Source of the DNA: a virus
IMG/VR virus record: IMGVR_UViG_3300020202_000199
Span: 1-26,480 of that record
Direction: 5' to 3' (one strand)
Length of the DNA stretch: 26,480 nucleotides
The notes under the pieces are model-generated. The model saw nothing but the letters and a program-made list of their open reading frames with translations, was not told the origin of the DNA and did not search any database. Shown one piece after another: positions 7,631 to 14,476 of this stretch; the stretch's first letter is position 1, and each line of letters starts with the position of its first letter. A program made the position numbers and the translations under genes.

Positions 7631-8658
7631 ACGTTCCTCGGCGTCGGCGTCCGGCGCAGGCCGTAGTTGCGGATCGCCCCGTCGGAGCCGTAGGCCACGC
7701 CCGGCCGGATGTCCACGTGCGCGCGCGGGTTCGTGCCGGTGAGGCTCACGTAGCAGCCGCGCTCGAAGCGGATCGGCGCGAGGAGGTTGCTCTGCACGAC
7801 CTCGCTGTTGGCGGTGTTCTTGAGTTCCAGCTTCACTTTGGATGCGTCCTCGGTCCCCGCGACATCGGTGTCGTAGAGCGCGAGCACGTTGTCCGTAGCG
7901 GCCCCGGCCATGAGGCGGGCGGCGTCGACCCAGCCCGGGCCCACAAAGGCGTGCCCGGACTTGGTGAGGAGCGGCGAGAGCGTGTAGCGCAGCGCCGGGG
8001 CGTAGATGCGCGCGTCGTCCGTCACCACGTCGTCGAAGAGGATGACCCCCTTCGTGGTGCCGGCGTCCTGCCCGATCACGCCGAGGCGCGCCTGCGCGAT
8101 GGCGGCCTGGTCCAGGCCCGTGACGGCGGTCGCGGCGGCGCCGTCGAGGTAGAGCGTGAGCGTGCCGTCGTTGGAGGGCCCGTCATCCAGCACGACCGCA
8201 AGCTCGACCGTGTGCCAGACGCCGGTCGTGAGCGGCAGGAACTGGCTCGCCGAGGTCTCGCCCACGCCCAGACGAAGCCCGTTCGCGGTCGTGTAGTTGA
8301 TCGCGACGACTCCCTCGTCCACGGGGCCCGCGCTCTGCAGCGCGAGGATCAGGAACTCGTCCGAGTTCGCCATGATGATGTCGGGCGACACCCAGAGCAG
8401 GAATCGCACGTACAGCGTGCCGTCGAGTGCGAGGTCGAAGCCGTCGTTCTCCTGCACGTACGCATCCGCAGGAGACCCGTCGTTCGCGAGGTTCACGCGC
8501 AGCGCGTAGGCGCCGCGGAACGGCATCGCGAGGCCCGGCGTGGCAGCGAGCACCGAGTAGTGGTCCACCGAAAGGCGGCTCTCGGTGTCGGTCTCGGCGT
8601 TGAAGTTGCCGATCGTCCCGGCTTCGAAGTCCTCTTGGAAGAGGAAGGGAAAGGCCAC
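7627..8658 (-). CDS. LamG/lectin-like virion protein, 343 aa
   Basis: The start is GTG at 8658 (second residue Ala), three bases after the preceding TAA. Residues 1-215 form a concanavalin-type jelly roll: FQEDFEAGTIGNFNAE at the start, RGAYALRVNLANDG, VWHTVELAVVLDDG, and GVILFDDVVTDDARIY at the end of the fold. This order of strands is characteristic of laminin-G-like domains. Residues 220-343 are a separate beta-rich tail with LDGAAATAVT upstream and NYGLRRTPTPRNV at the end. Between capsid and connector genes, it may decorate the virion and bind glycans. The domain call is by pattern and glycan binding is inference. Confidence 0.65.
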   Translation of the reverse strand: MAFPFLFQEDFEAGTIGNFNAETDTESRLSVDHYSVLAATPGLAMPFRGAYALRVNLANDGSPADAYVQENDGFDLALDGTLYVRFLLWVSPDIIMANSDEFLILALQSAGPVDEGVVAINYTTANGLRLGVGETSASQFLPLTTGVWHTVELAVVLDDGPSNDGTLTLYLDGAAATAVTGLDQAAIAQARLGVIGQDAGTTKGVILFDDVVTDDARIYAPALRYTLSPLLTKSGHAFVGPGWVDAARLMAGAATDNVLALYDTDVAGTEDASKVKLELKNTANSEVVQSNLLAPIRFERGCYVSLTGTNPRAHVDIRPGVAYGSDGAIRNYGLRRTPTPRNV

Positions 8659-8661
8659 GGC

Positions 8662-9279
8662 TTACCCCTGCTGGAGGACCCGCTTCACCTCGGCGCGCTG
8701 CGTGTTCGTGAGCAGCGCGAGCTTGTCCGCAAGCCCCGGGTTCAGGTCCCGGATGAGGCTCATTTCCTCCTCGGAGAAGACGACGGCCGGCGCTACCCCG
8801 GGCGGCGGCATGAAGTATTCGCGCCCCTGGATCTGGGCGCTGTCCATGTTGAGCGTGGAGCCACGCGGACGGTACTTCTCGAAGTTCGCGACACTCCCGT
8901 CCGGGTTGTCGTGGTTCAGCCGCAGGACGAGGTTCTTCCACTGCAGGAGCTTCTGCTTGTTCTTGTGCTCCCAGGCCATGTGCTTGTCCACCGCGCCGGG
9001 GGGGTTCTTGCGCATCTCCTCTTGCGAGGGCATGCCCTGCAGGAGTTCCTCGCGCAGCTCGGCCTCGAGCTTCACCGCGGCGTCCTTGGCCGCGCCCTCG
9101 AAGGGCTTGGGCGTCTGGGCGGAGAGCATCTGGTCCAGCCGCTTGAGCTGCTTCGCGACCTCGCCCTTGTCCTGGATGTGCGGGTTGTGGAGCTTCTTCT
9201 CGAGCGAGGCGCGCTCGCCGCGCGCGTCGGCAAGCTGCGCCGGCCGCAGCAGCGGCTTGGTGTCGATCTGCAGGTCCAT
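8662..9279 (-). CDS. Conserved phage protein of unknown function, 205 aa
   Basis: ATG at 9279 is preceded by GGGAG with four-base spacing; the longer frame upstream belongs to another gene's region. The sequence starts MDLQIDTKPLLRPAQLADAR. It is mostly helical and charged (RASLEKKLHNPHIQDKGEVA, AELREELLQGMPSQEEMRKN), then GSTLNMDSAQIQGREYFMPP, and ends in a helix (AEVKRVLQQG). I recognise this arrangement from head/structural operons of uncultured and proteobacterial phages, but know no assigned role. No catalytic motif was seen. It may be a head-assembly or internal protein. Confidence 0.6.
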   Translation of the reverse strand: MDLQIDTKPLLRPAQLADARGERASLEKKLHNPHIQDKGEVAKQLKRLDQMLSAQTPKPFEGAAKDAAVKLEAELREELLQGMPSQEEMRKNPPGAVDKHMAWEHKNKQKLLQWKNLVLRLNHDNPDGSVANFEKYRPRGSTLNMDSAQIQGREYFMPPPGVAPAVVFSEEEMSLIRDLNPGLADKLALLTNTQRAEVKRVLQQG

Positions 9280-9290
9280 GTCGCTCCCGA

Positions 9291-10214
9291 TCAGGTGATG
9301 GCCGTGATGAGCACCCCGCCGTCGGTGGCGCCCACGCCGAAGTCGTAGTTCTCGGAGATCACAGCCTCGGCGGCGTCGAAGTTGTCCACCGGGACGGTGA
9401 CGGTCACGCCGAAGCGGTTGTCGTGGATCACGACGCCGTTGGCGATCGTGGCGCCCGTGCCGTCGATGCCGGCGGTGATGGTGCCCGCGCCGTCGTTGAA
9501 GAGGTTGCGGCGGATCACCACGCGCGCGGTCGCGGCACCCGTCGTGATCGCGGCCGCCCAGGTGTTCGCGGACAGGTTGAAGGTGTTGTCCTCGACCACC
9601 GAGTCGAGGCACCCGGTCACGTCGATCGCCGGACCCTGCGCGCCGTCGCACTCGAAGTAGTTGTTGCGGATGAGGACGTTCGACGCGCCGCCCGTGGCGT
9701 CCAGGCCGATCGTGCCCGTGTCCACGGCAGGGGTCGCCATGTCGAAGGAGCAGTCGTGGACGTGCAGGTTGTCGGCGTTGGCCGAGAAGTCGATGCCGGC
9801 CTTCGTCGTGGCCGGGATCACGTGCAGATAGGCGATCTCCACGTTTGCGGCCGTGACGTTCATGATCTCGTCGGCGGCGCTCGTCGTAACGCTCGCGCGC
9901 TGGCGCAGGTAGTTCCCGGCCCCGCCGGGCAGTCCCGTGATGGTGATGCCGGCCACGTCGACCGCGACCGAGGCCGACCAGGAGTGCGCGCCGGGCAGGA
10001 GCACGATCACGTCGCCCACGTTCGCCGAGCACAGGCCGACCGCGTAGTCGAGGGTGAGGACCGCGCGGTCCGGCGCAAGGCCGTCTTGCCCGTCGGAGGC
10101 GACGTAGGAGCGGCCCTCCACGGTGTAGGAGGCCGAAGGTGCGACCCAGAAGACGCGGCCGGCGGTCTGCGGGATGGCACCCCAGAGAGTGCCGTACTTG
10201 GTGAGGAAACTCAT
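9291..10214 (-). CDS. Right-handed beta-helix virion protein, 307 aa
   Basis: ATG at 10214 has a good ribosome site (AAGGAG, eight bases upstream). After an N-terminal 35 residues the sequence shows a regular coil repeat with 'xNxF' turns: HDCSFDMAT, RNNYFECDG, EDNTFNLSA, RRNLFNDGA, HDNRFGVTV, SENYDFGVG. This is the signature of right-handed parallel beta-helices (pectate-lyase-like), frequent in phage tailspikes and surface proteins. At 307 residues it is short for a tailspike and has no separate receptor domain. Its place next to the major capsid suggests a surface or decoration role; enzyme activity on polysaccharide is possible but no active site was seen. Confidence 0.7.
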   Translation of the reverse strand: MSFLTKYGTLWGAIPQTAGRVFWVAPSASYTVEGRSYVASDGQDGLAPDRAVLTLDYAVGLCSANVGDVIVLLPGAHSWSASVAVDVAGITITGLPGGAGNYLRQRASVTTSAADEIMNVTAANVEIAYLHVIPATTKAGIDFSANADNLHVHDCSFDMATPAVDTGTIGLDATGGASNVLIRNNYFECDGAQGPAIDVTGCLDSVVEDNTFNLSANTWAAAITTGAATARVVIRRNLFNDGAGTITAGIDGTGATIANGVVIHDNRFGVTVTVPVDNFDAAEAVISENYDFGVGATDGGVLITAIT

Positions 10215-10288
10215 CGCCTACTCCTTCGGCACGATTAGCCCTTGCCCAGTCCGCTCGCGCGCCCCCGAGTCGGGATTAGGCTTGCTCG
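10215..10288. other. 74-bp gap with no gene
   Basis: This short gap separates the 72-aa gene from the beta-helix gene. It contains the ribosome site of the latter and a small dyad (CCCGA-G-TCGGG) with no T-run on the minus strand, so I do not call a terminator. Confidence 0.5.
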
Positions 10289-10507
10289 CTAGAGCCCTTC
10301 CTTGCGCACGTAGAACGGCCCGCAGTGGCCCGTGGTCGGCGTGCCGTTCGCACGCGACTTGGGCTGCGTCTTGCCTGGCACCCCGGGGTAGCCCACGGTC
10401 TTCTCGGGCAGCTTGGCGGCGGGCGCCGAGCCCGCCGTCTTCGCGTGCGTCTTGGTCCCGGTGCCCAGGCCCAGCTTCAGGCCCGACTCGGCGTAGTCCT
10501 TGTTCAC
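10289..10507 (-). CDS. Small basic protein downstream of capsid, 72 aa, GTG start
   Basis: It begins with GTG at 10507 in a GTGA overlap with the capsid stop. The 72 residues are rich in K, G, T and P (KLGLGTGTKTHAKTAGSAPA, KTVGYPGVPGKTQPKSRANG) and end CGPFYVRKEGL. It looks disordered and basic, with predicted nucleic-acid or capsid-shell affinity but no fold. Coupling to the capsid gene suggests a stoichiometric head component. The longer open frame that continues upstream is an out-of-frame reading of the capsid gene and was discarded. Confidence 0.6.
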   Translation of the reverse strand: MNKDYAESGLKLGLGTGTKTHAKTAGSAPAAKLPEKTVGYPGVPGKTQPKSRANGTPTTGHCGPFYVRKEGL

Positions 10508-11421
10508 GAGACTTGGCTCCCGAGGATCCAGCGCCAGTCGATGTAGGCGTTGCCCCACCGGCCGTAGCCGCGCCACTTGGCGATGAGCGTGTCGAAGTCC
10601 TCGACCATCGCGAACTCGATCGGCACGCGGTCGGACCAGAAGACGTTCTCCTTGCGCGCCTGGCCGTTGCACACGAACCAGTTGTTCGTGTCGGTGAAGT
10701 AGACGCACTCGTGGATCGTGTAGACGCCGTGGTGGACGTTCCTGTTGTTGTTGGCGGTGTCCACCTTGCCCATCGAGTTCACGATCTCGAAGGCGACCTC
10801 GTAGAGGTCCGGGGGGATCCACAGCTCGTCCGGCTTGAGGTCGAGCCGCTCGCCTTGGTCGCCGCGGAAGCCCACCATCTGGATGCGCGCGGCAGCGAGC
10901 GCCGTCGCGGTGAGCGAGGCGGTCATGAGGTTGTCGAAGCCCGAGGCGGTCGACGCTCCCGAGGTCGTCGTGTGCGAGTTGGAGCACAGCGCCACGCCCT
11001 CGGAGTGCGCGTAGAAGTACGAGTCCACGCTGAAGGCGTTGTTGAAGATGCGGTGCGCGTGCTTCTGCCGCAGCCGACGCGCCGAGGAGGCGAGCCCCTT
11101 CGGCTTCTGGTCCATGACGTGGTACTGGTCGTCGTCGTAGAGCTTGCGCTCGATCTGGATGCCCTTGGCGAACTCGACCGGCGTCAGCGTCACGTCGTAG
11201 CCCTGGGACATGGAGGCGTAGGTCACGTTGCCCGTGAACTCGTCCCAGTCCGGGAGCTGGCCGACGCCGCTCCACATCATGTTGTTGCGCCCGTTCGTCC
11301 CGACATCCGTGAAGATGACCGGGATCATGTCGTTGGGCTCTTTGAGGTTGTCGAAGAAGATCTTCTGGAAGCGCGGGTCCAGCAGGTCGCCGAATTGGCC
11401 GCTGGTCATCGGGGAAGGCAT
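10504..11421 (-). CDS. Major capsid protein, 305 aa
   Basis: ATG at 11421 follows AAGGAG at optimal spacing. The sequence starts MPSPMTSGQFGDLLDPRFQK and has features of HK97-fold capsid proteins of the 'FFDNLKEPNDMIPVIFTDVG' type, with a long spine-helix section (LASSARRLRQKHAHRIFNNA) and an elongated beta part (LDLKPDELWIPPDLYEVAFE, then VVEDFDTLIAKWRGYGRWGN-like ending). It lies after scaffold and head genes, as expected. It should form the icosahedral shell. There is no evident protease gene, so maturation by cleavage is not indicated. Family-level recognition is by pattern. Confidence 0.8.
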   Translation of the reverse strand: MPSPMTSGQFGDLLDPRFQKIFFDNLKEPNDMIPVIFTDVGTNGRNNMMWSGVGQLPDWDEFTGNVTYASMSQGYDVTLTPVEFAKGIQIERKLYDDDQYHVMDQKPKGLASSARRLRQKHAHRIFNNAFSVDSYFYAHSEGVALCSNSHTTTSGASTASGFDNLMTASLTATALAAARIQMVGFRGDQGERLDLKPDELWIPPDLYEVAFEIVNSMGKVDTANNNRNVHHGVYTIHECVYFTDTNNWFVCNGQARKENVFWSDRVPIEFAMVEDFDTLIAKWRGYGRWGNAYIDWRWILGSQVS

Positions 11422-11433
11422 GGCAGGGCTCCT

Positions 11434-12144
11434 TTAGGCGAGGTTGAGGGCGTGGCTGTTGGAGGCGAACAGCACGAAGCTGTTGGTTCGCCCGTCGAGC
11501 GACTGGTCGTTCAAGACCAGCTCCACCACGCGGTAGGGAGCCCCGGTGCCGACCGCGATCGAGGCGTCGGCCTGGGTGAGGTTGGTCGTGAGCTGCACCG
11601 TCACGGTCTGCATCGGCGTGTACGGGCAGCGCAGGAAGTTGTCGCCGACCGCGGTGTCGTTGGGCAGCGCCACGGTGAGCGTGGCCGCCGTGCTCGAGAC
11701 CGAGGTGATCTTGCGGGCGATCTTCGCGTTGGCGCCGTCGTAGCCCCAGAGGTGGCCCTCGTCGAAGGTCGGGCTCGACCACTCGGCGCCGGTCGTGACC
11801 GACAGGCCGTCGGTGGCCGCGGTCGTGACCGCCTGCAGCGCGAGCGCGGTATTCTCGGTCGCCCCGCCGCTCATCAGCGCGCGCCACACGGCGTCGGGGT
11901 TGATGATCAGCGCGACCGTGGTCTCGGGATCCGCGTTGCCCGCCTGCTGGGCAGTGTTGTACGTGCCCGGAGGCTCGACGCTCACCCCCACGAGGTCCGT
12001 GGCGCCGGTCGTGGTGCCGATCACCACGCCAGCCGTGCCGCCCGCGGGCACCGTGTAGGGCACCCCGGAGTTGTTGTTCGTGACGCCGATCTGGAATCGC
12101 TTGATGATCGGAGCGCCGCCGCTCAACGTGTATGCCAGTTCCAT
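11434..12144 (-). CDS. Head/decoration-type structural protein, 236 aa
   Basis: The chosen ATG is at 12144 with AGGAG a little upstream. The protein starts MELAYTLSGGAPIIKRFQIG and is beta-rich with recurring T/V/A strands (VPAGGTAGVVIGTTTGATDL, TAATLTVALPNDTAVGDNFL). It ends RTNSFVLFASNSHALNLA. No membrane segment or catalytic motif. It lies immediately before the capsid gene in transcription order, which fits a head decoration or minor capsid protein. The family was not recognised securely. Confidence 0.6.
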   Translation of the reverse strand: MELAYTLSGGAPIIKRFQIGVTNNNSGVPYTVPAGGTAGVVIGTTTGATDLVGVSVEPPGTYNTAQQAGNADPETTVALIINPDAVWRALMSGGATENTALALQAVTTAATDGLSVTTGAEWSSPTFDEGHLWGYDGANAKIARKITSVSSTAATLTVALPNDTAVGDNFLRCPYTPMQTVTVQLTTNLTQADASIAVGTGAPYRVVELVLNDQSLDGRTNSFVLFASNSHALNLA

Positions 12145-12170
12145 CGCTCTTCGTCTCCTGCGAGTCGGTT

Positions 12171-12518
12171 TCAACCCGACACGATGCGGCCGTACTCGAG
12201 CGCCCTTCGGTACTTCTCCATCGACTTGCGCGACTCCAACCACGTCGCTTCATCGACGAAGAACCGGCCGGGCCCGTAGGCTTGGCACACATCGCATCGA
12301 CCAAGCACGCGAGGAATCTCCGGATGCAGGCGGTAGCCGTGCTTCTTGTGGAGCTTTCTCGCGTGCGAGTCGCAGAGGACGACGGACTTTTTCAGGTCCG
12401 TCAGGTTGAGGACGTTCTCGGCGCCGGAGGTGGCCTGCTTCTTCCGGTACTCCGATGCCGCGAGACGCGCCTGCTTGACTTCGGCGGGAGTGAAGTCCTG
12501 GCGGACCAGGATCTCCAC
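12171..12518 (-). CDS. Small putative zinc-binding protein, 115 aa, GTG start
   Basis: It starts with GTG at 12518 and shares one base with the TAG of the scaffold gene. The N-terminal 40 residues are helical and charged (DFTPAEVKQARLAASEYRKK). A pair CDSH (Cys49, His52) and CDVC (Cys75, Cys78) can form a zinc ribbon. The C-terminal part is helical (WLESRKSMEKYRRALEYGRI). It is located between scaffold and head proteins. Metal binding is predicted from Cys/His spacing; function is unknown. Confidence 0.65.
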   Translation of the reverse strand: MEILVRQDFTPAEVKQARLAASEYRKKQATSGAENVLNLTDLKKSVVLCDSHARKLHKKHGYRLHPEIPRVLGRCDVCQAYGPGRFFVDEATWLESRKSMEKYRRALEYGRIVSG

Positions 12519-13297
12519 TAGCCTTTCGCCCTCGATCGGGCGAACTTCAGCTCTTCACGAACCGCGTCCCAGTCCCTGTAGCGCCCGTTGTCGATGCCGC
12601 GCTGGTAGTACGCGCGCTGTCGTGCATCGAGCGCCTTCACGGGGTCCTTGGAACCGCCTTCGCCCGACGGTTTGGAACCCCCGGTCTCGGCGTGCGTTTC
12701 GGACGAGCCTGCCTTGGCGGACTTGGAAGCGCGAAGCGCGGCGACATCGCCGAAGGCGGCTCGCAGCGCGGCGGCCTCGGTCTCCTTCGTGGGCGGGTAT
12801 CCCAGCACCTCGACGAGATGCTTGAACTCCGCAGCCACCTTGGCGCGTTCCTTGGTCCCTTCGACCCAGGCATCGCCAACGACCTCGCGATACTCCGCCA
12901 GCACCGCTTCGACGCGCCGCGTCCGATCCTGCACGCCGAGCGCCGCACCGACTTCGGCCGCGGCCTCCCGCTTGACCCGCTCCGTGAGCTGCTTTTCCCA
13001 GAGCGCGTCGGCTTGCGCCTGCGTGAGGTCCCCGCGATCGACCATCGCCAGCAACTCGGCGCGCGTCGGCGGCTTCGGGTCGTTCGCCTTCCCTTGGTCG
13101 CGCTCGCGCTTGAGCGTTTCCTCGAACTCCGCGCGGAGCTTGCGCTCCTGGCTGTTCAAGGCCGCCGCGAGTTGCTGCTTCGTGATCCCGTCGCCAGGAG
13201 GCTTCCCACCATCCCCTTGCGACCCATCCGCAGGTGGCGCTACACCCTGCTCTTGCCCCTCGCCATGCTCGAGGCCAGCGCCGTCCGAAATCGTCAT
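12518..13297 (-). CDS. Capsid scaffolding protein, 259 aa
   Basis: ATG at 13297 (MTISDGAGLEHGEGQEQGVA) was preferred to the longer reading because of the family-like acidic, disordered start and an AAGG site upstream. Residues 1-45 are acidic and glycine-rich, 50-150 helical and charged (KQQLAAALNSQERKLRAEFE), and the C-terminal section is a disordered GSSETHAETGGSKPSGEGGS linker and a basic terminal helix (AYYQRGIDNGRYRDWDAVRE). This build (acidic N-terminus, coiled coil, basic C-terminal capsid-binding helix) is characteristic of phage scaffolds. Its position before the capsid gene agrees. Assignment is by architecture, not by homology. Confidence 0.75.
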   Translation of the reverse strand: MTISDGAGLEHGEGQEQGVAPPADGSQGDGGKPPGDGITKQQLAAALNSQERKLRAEFEETLKRERDQGKANDPKPPTRAELLAMVDRGDLTQAQADALWEKQLTERVKREAAAEVGAALGVQDRTRRVEAVLAEYREVVGDAWVEGTKERAKVAAEFKHLVEVLGYPPTKETEAAALRAAFGDVAALRASKSAKAGSSETHAETGGSKPSGEGGSKDPVKALDARQRAYYQRGIDNGRYRDWDAVREELKFARSRAKG

Positions 13298-13482
13298 TCC
13301 GCGCCTTGAAGGTCCGCGTTGCCTGCCGGCGGCGTCCCGGCGAATACGCCCGTGTCTGTCGGACTCCACCGCGTTTCGCTGTAGGAACCGACCTACCTGC
13401 GCGTGAGGATAGCGCCCGATGCTAGTGTGCGCTCACTTTTCGGTGTAGGTTAGTGGCATACCTACATTTGGAGGGTGCATAC
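13298..13482. promoter_or_regulatory. Divergent spacer with two GTAGG/CCTAC inverted repeats
   Basis: This 185-bp gap between the scaffold gene (minus) and the homing endonuclease (plus) is one of the few non-coding stretches in the head module. It holds TGTAGG-N6-CCTACC (13380-13397) and TGTAGGT-N9-ACCTACA (13444-13466, seven-base perfect arms). A GGAGG site at about 13470-13474 precedes the endonuclease ATG. Promoters for both directions are likely here, but no -35/-10 pair is strong enough to place. A related palindrome lies next to the XRE regulator at 21066-21077. Confidence 0.5.
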
Positions 13483-13917
13483 ATGGACTTCCTGACCGAG
13501 ACCGAGGCCGCCTACATCGCCGGATTCATCGACGGCGAGGGAACGTTCAACGTGCTGCGGACGGCGCAGCGATTCCTCGTCGAAATGTCGGTAGGCCAGA
13601 TCGACCGGCGGCCGCTCGACTTCCTCATGGAAAAAATGGGCGGGACGCTATGCCAGGTGCAGCCACGTCCGGGCACGAACAAGCGCCCGCTCTGGGTCTA
13701 CAAGCTCGCGTCCGGCCGGCGCTTCGACTTCTACGTCCCGCAGTTGCTGCCGTTCTTGGTTCTCAAGCGGCGGAAGGCGGAACTCGGGCTCGAACTACGG
13801 GCGCGCATCCGGGCGAAGCCGAGAATTCGCCTCAAGGCACGGTGCGGCGAGGAATGGGACGCGCGCATGGCAATCGTGCAGCGCGCCGCTGCCGAGCAGG
13901 CGATGTGGGGCGCCTAA
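13483..13917 (+). CDS. LAGLIDADG homing endonuclease, freestanding, 144 aa
   Basis: The start ATG at 13483 has GGAGG eight bases upstream; the ATG 30 bases earlier has no such site. Residues about 8-22 (AAYIAGFIDGEGTFNV) contain the single LAGLIDADG helix with its catalytic acidic residue (DGEG). The rest fits the family: RRPLDFLMEKMGGTLCQVQP, then WVYKLASGRRFDFYVPQLLP and a final LKRRKAELGLEL helix. One motif means that it should act as a homodimer cutting a pseudo-palindromic site. It is the only plus-strand gene in the head region and is not inside a visible intron or intein. Its stop overlaps the stop of the facing gene at 13914. Confidence 0.88.
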   Translation: MDFLTETEAAYIAGFIDGEGTFNVLRTAQRFLVEMSVGQIDRRPLDFLMEKMGGTLCQVQPRPGTNKRPLWVYKLASGRRFDFYVPQLLPFLVLKRRKAELGLELRARIRAKPRIRLKARCGEEWDARMAIVQRAAAEQAMWGA

Positions 13918-14285
13918 GCCCCCTCGGACGCCTTCAGTTCGGCGATCTGCTGGCGGGCGAGATTTCCCTGTTCTTTTATGAACTTAGGCAGCAGAATGAC
14001 CTCTTTCAGCGTCGCGATTCGCGTCTCCAACTCGGCAATCCGCACCTTGCAGCGGCGGATTTCGAGGTCCTCAACCAGGAGCGGGTCGCGCAGCCGCTTG
14101 TCCTCCTGGTCCCGGAGGCTTGTCGTGCGGGAGATGGCCGCCTCCAGGTAGGAGAGGAAGTGGTTCCAGTCGGCGTCGTTCGTGACGGCCTCGGCACGCA
14201 CGGCCTCCCGGGCGAGGGCATGCAGTTCGGGGCTTCGATCGCGCGGTGCCTTACGCTGCTGGCGGTACTCGTCGAGGGTCGGCAT
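13914..14285 (-). CDS. Helical coiled-coil protein, 123 aa
   Basis: ATG at 14285 overlaps the TGA of the upstream small gene by one base (TGATG). It starts MPTLDEYRQQRKAPRDRSPE. Residues about 50-120 are helical with heptads (EDKRLRDPLLVEDLEIRRCK, VRIAELETRIATLKEVILLP). It lies between portal and scaffold and could assist head assembly, but no family is known to me. The TAG stop interleaves with the TAA of the facing homing endonuclease (tail-to-tail, CTAA). Confidence 0.6.
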   Translation of the reverse strand: MPTLDEYRQQRKAPRDRSPELHALAREAVRAEAVTNDADWNHFLSYLEAAISRTTSLRDQEDKRLRDPLLVEDLEIRRCKVRIAELETRIATLKEVILLPKFIKEQGNLARQQIAELKASEGA

Positions 14286-14476
14286 CAGTTCTCCGCGTTG
14301 TGGACGAAGAGCCCCGGTTCCTCTCTGGGGTGACACCAGCAGTCCATGCCGGCGTTGTGGTCTCGGCCGAAGGCGGGGATGACGACCACGGCTTCCACGT
14401 CGTCGTCATCGCGAAGGTCGATCATCAGCCACACCGGCCGACGGTGCCGCTTCTTGATCGCGAGGACTGGGGTCAC
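14285..14476 (-). CDS. Small protein with CWCH motif, 63 aa, GTG start
   Basis: It starts with GTG at 14476 in a GTGA overlap with the portal stop. The 63 residues begin VTPVLAIKKRHRRPVWLMID, followed by an acidic LRDDDDVEAVVVIPAFGRDH and GMDCWCHPREEPGLFVHN. The C-W-C-H cluster is a possible metal site. No known role. Coupling on both sides to portal and the coiled-coil gene is the evidence that it is translated. Confidence 0.6.
   Translation of the reverse strand: MTPVLAIKKRHRRPVWLMIDLRDDDDVEAVVVIPAFGRDHNAGMDCWCHPREEPGLFVHNAEN

Noticed and set aside
10174-12279. Plus-strand open frame of 701 codons
   Set aside because: It lies antisense over the capsid and head genes, has arginine/valine/histidine-rich composition typical of GC-rich shadow frames, no ribosome site and no domain.
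10289-12304. Minus-strand frame of 671 codons across capsid and neighbour
   Set aside because: Only its last 72 codons make a plausible gene; the rest is an out-of-frame reading of the capsid and head genes.
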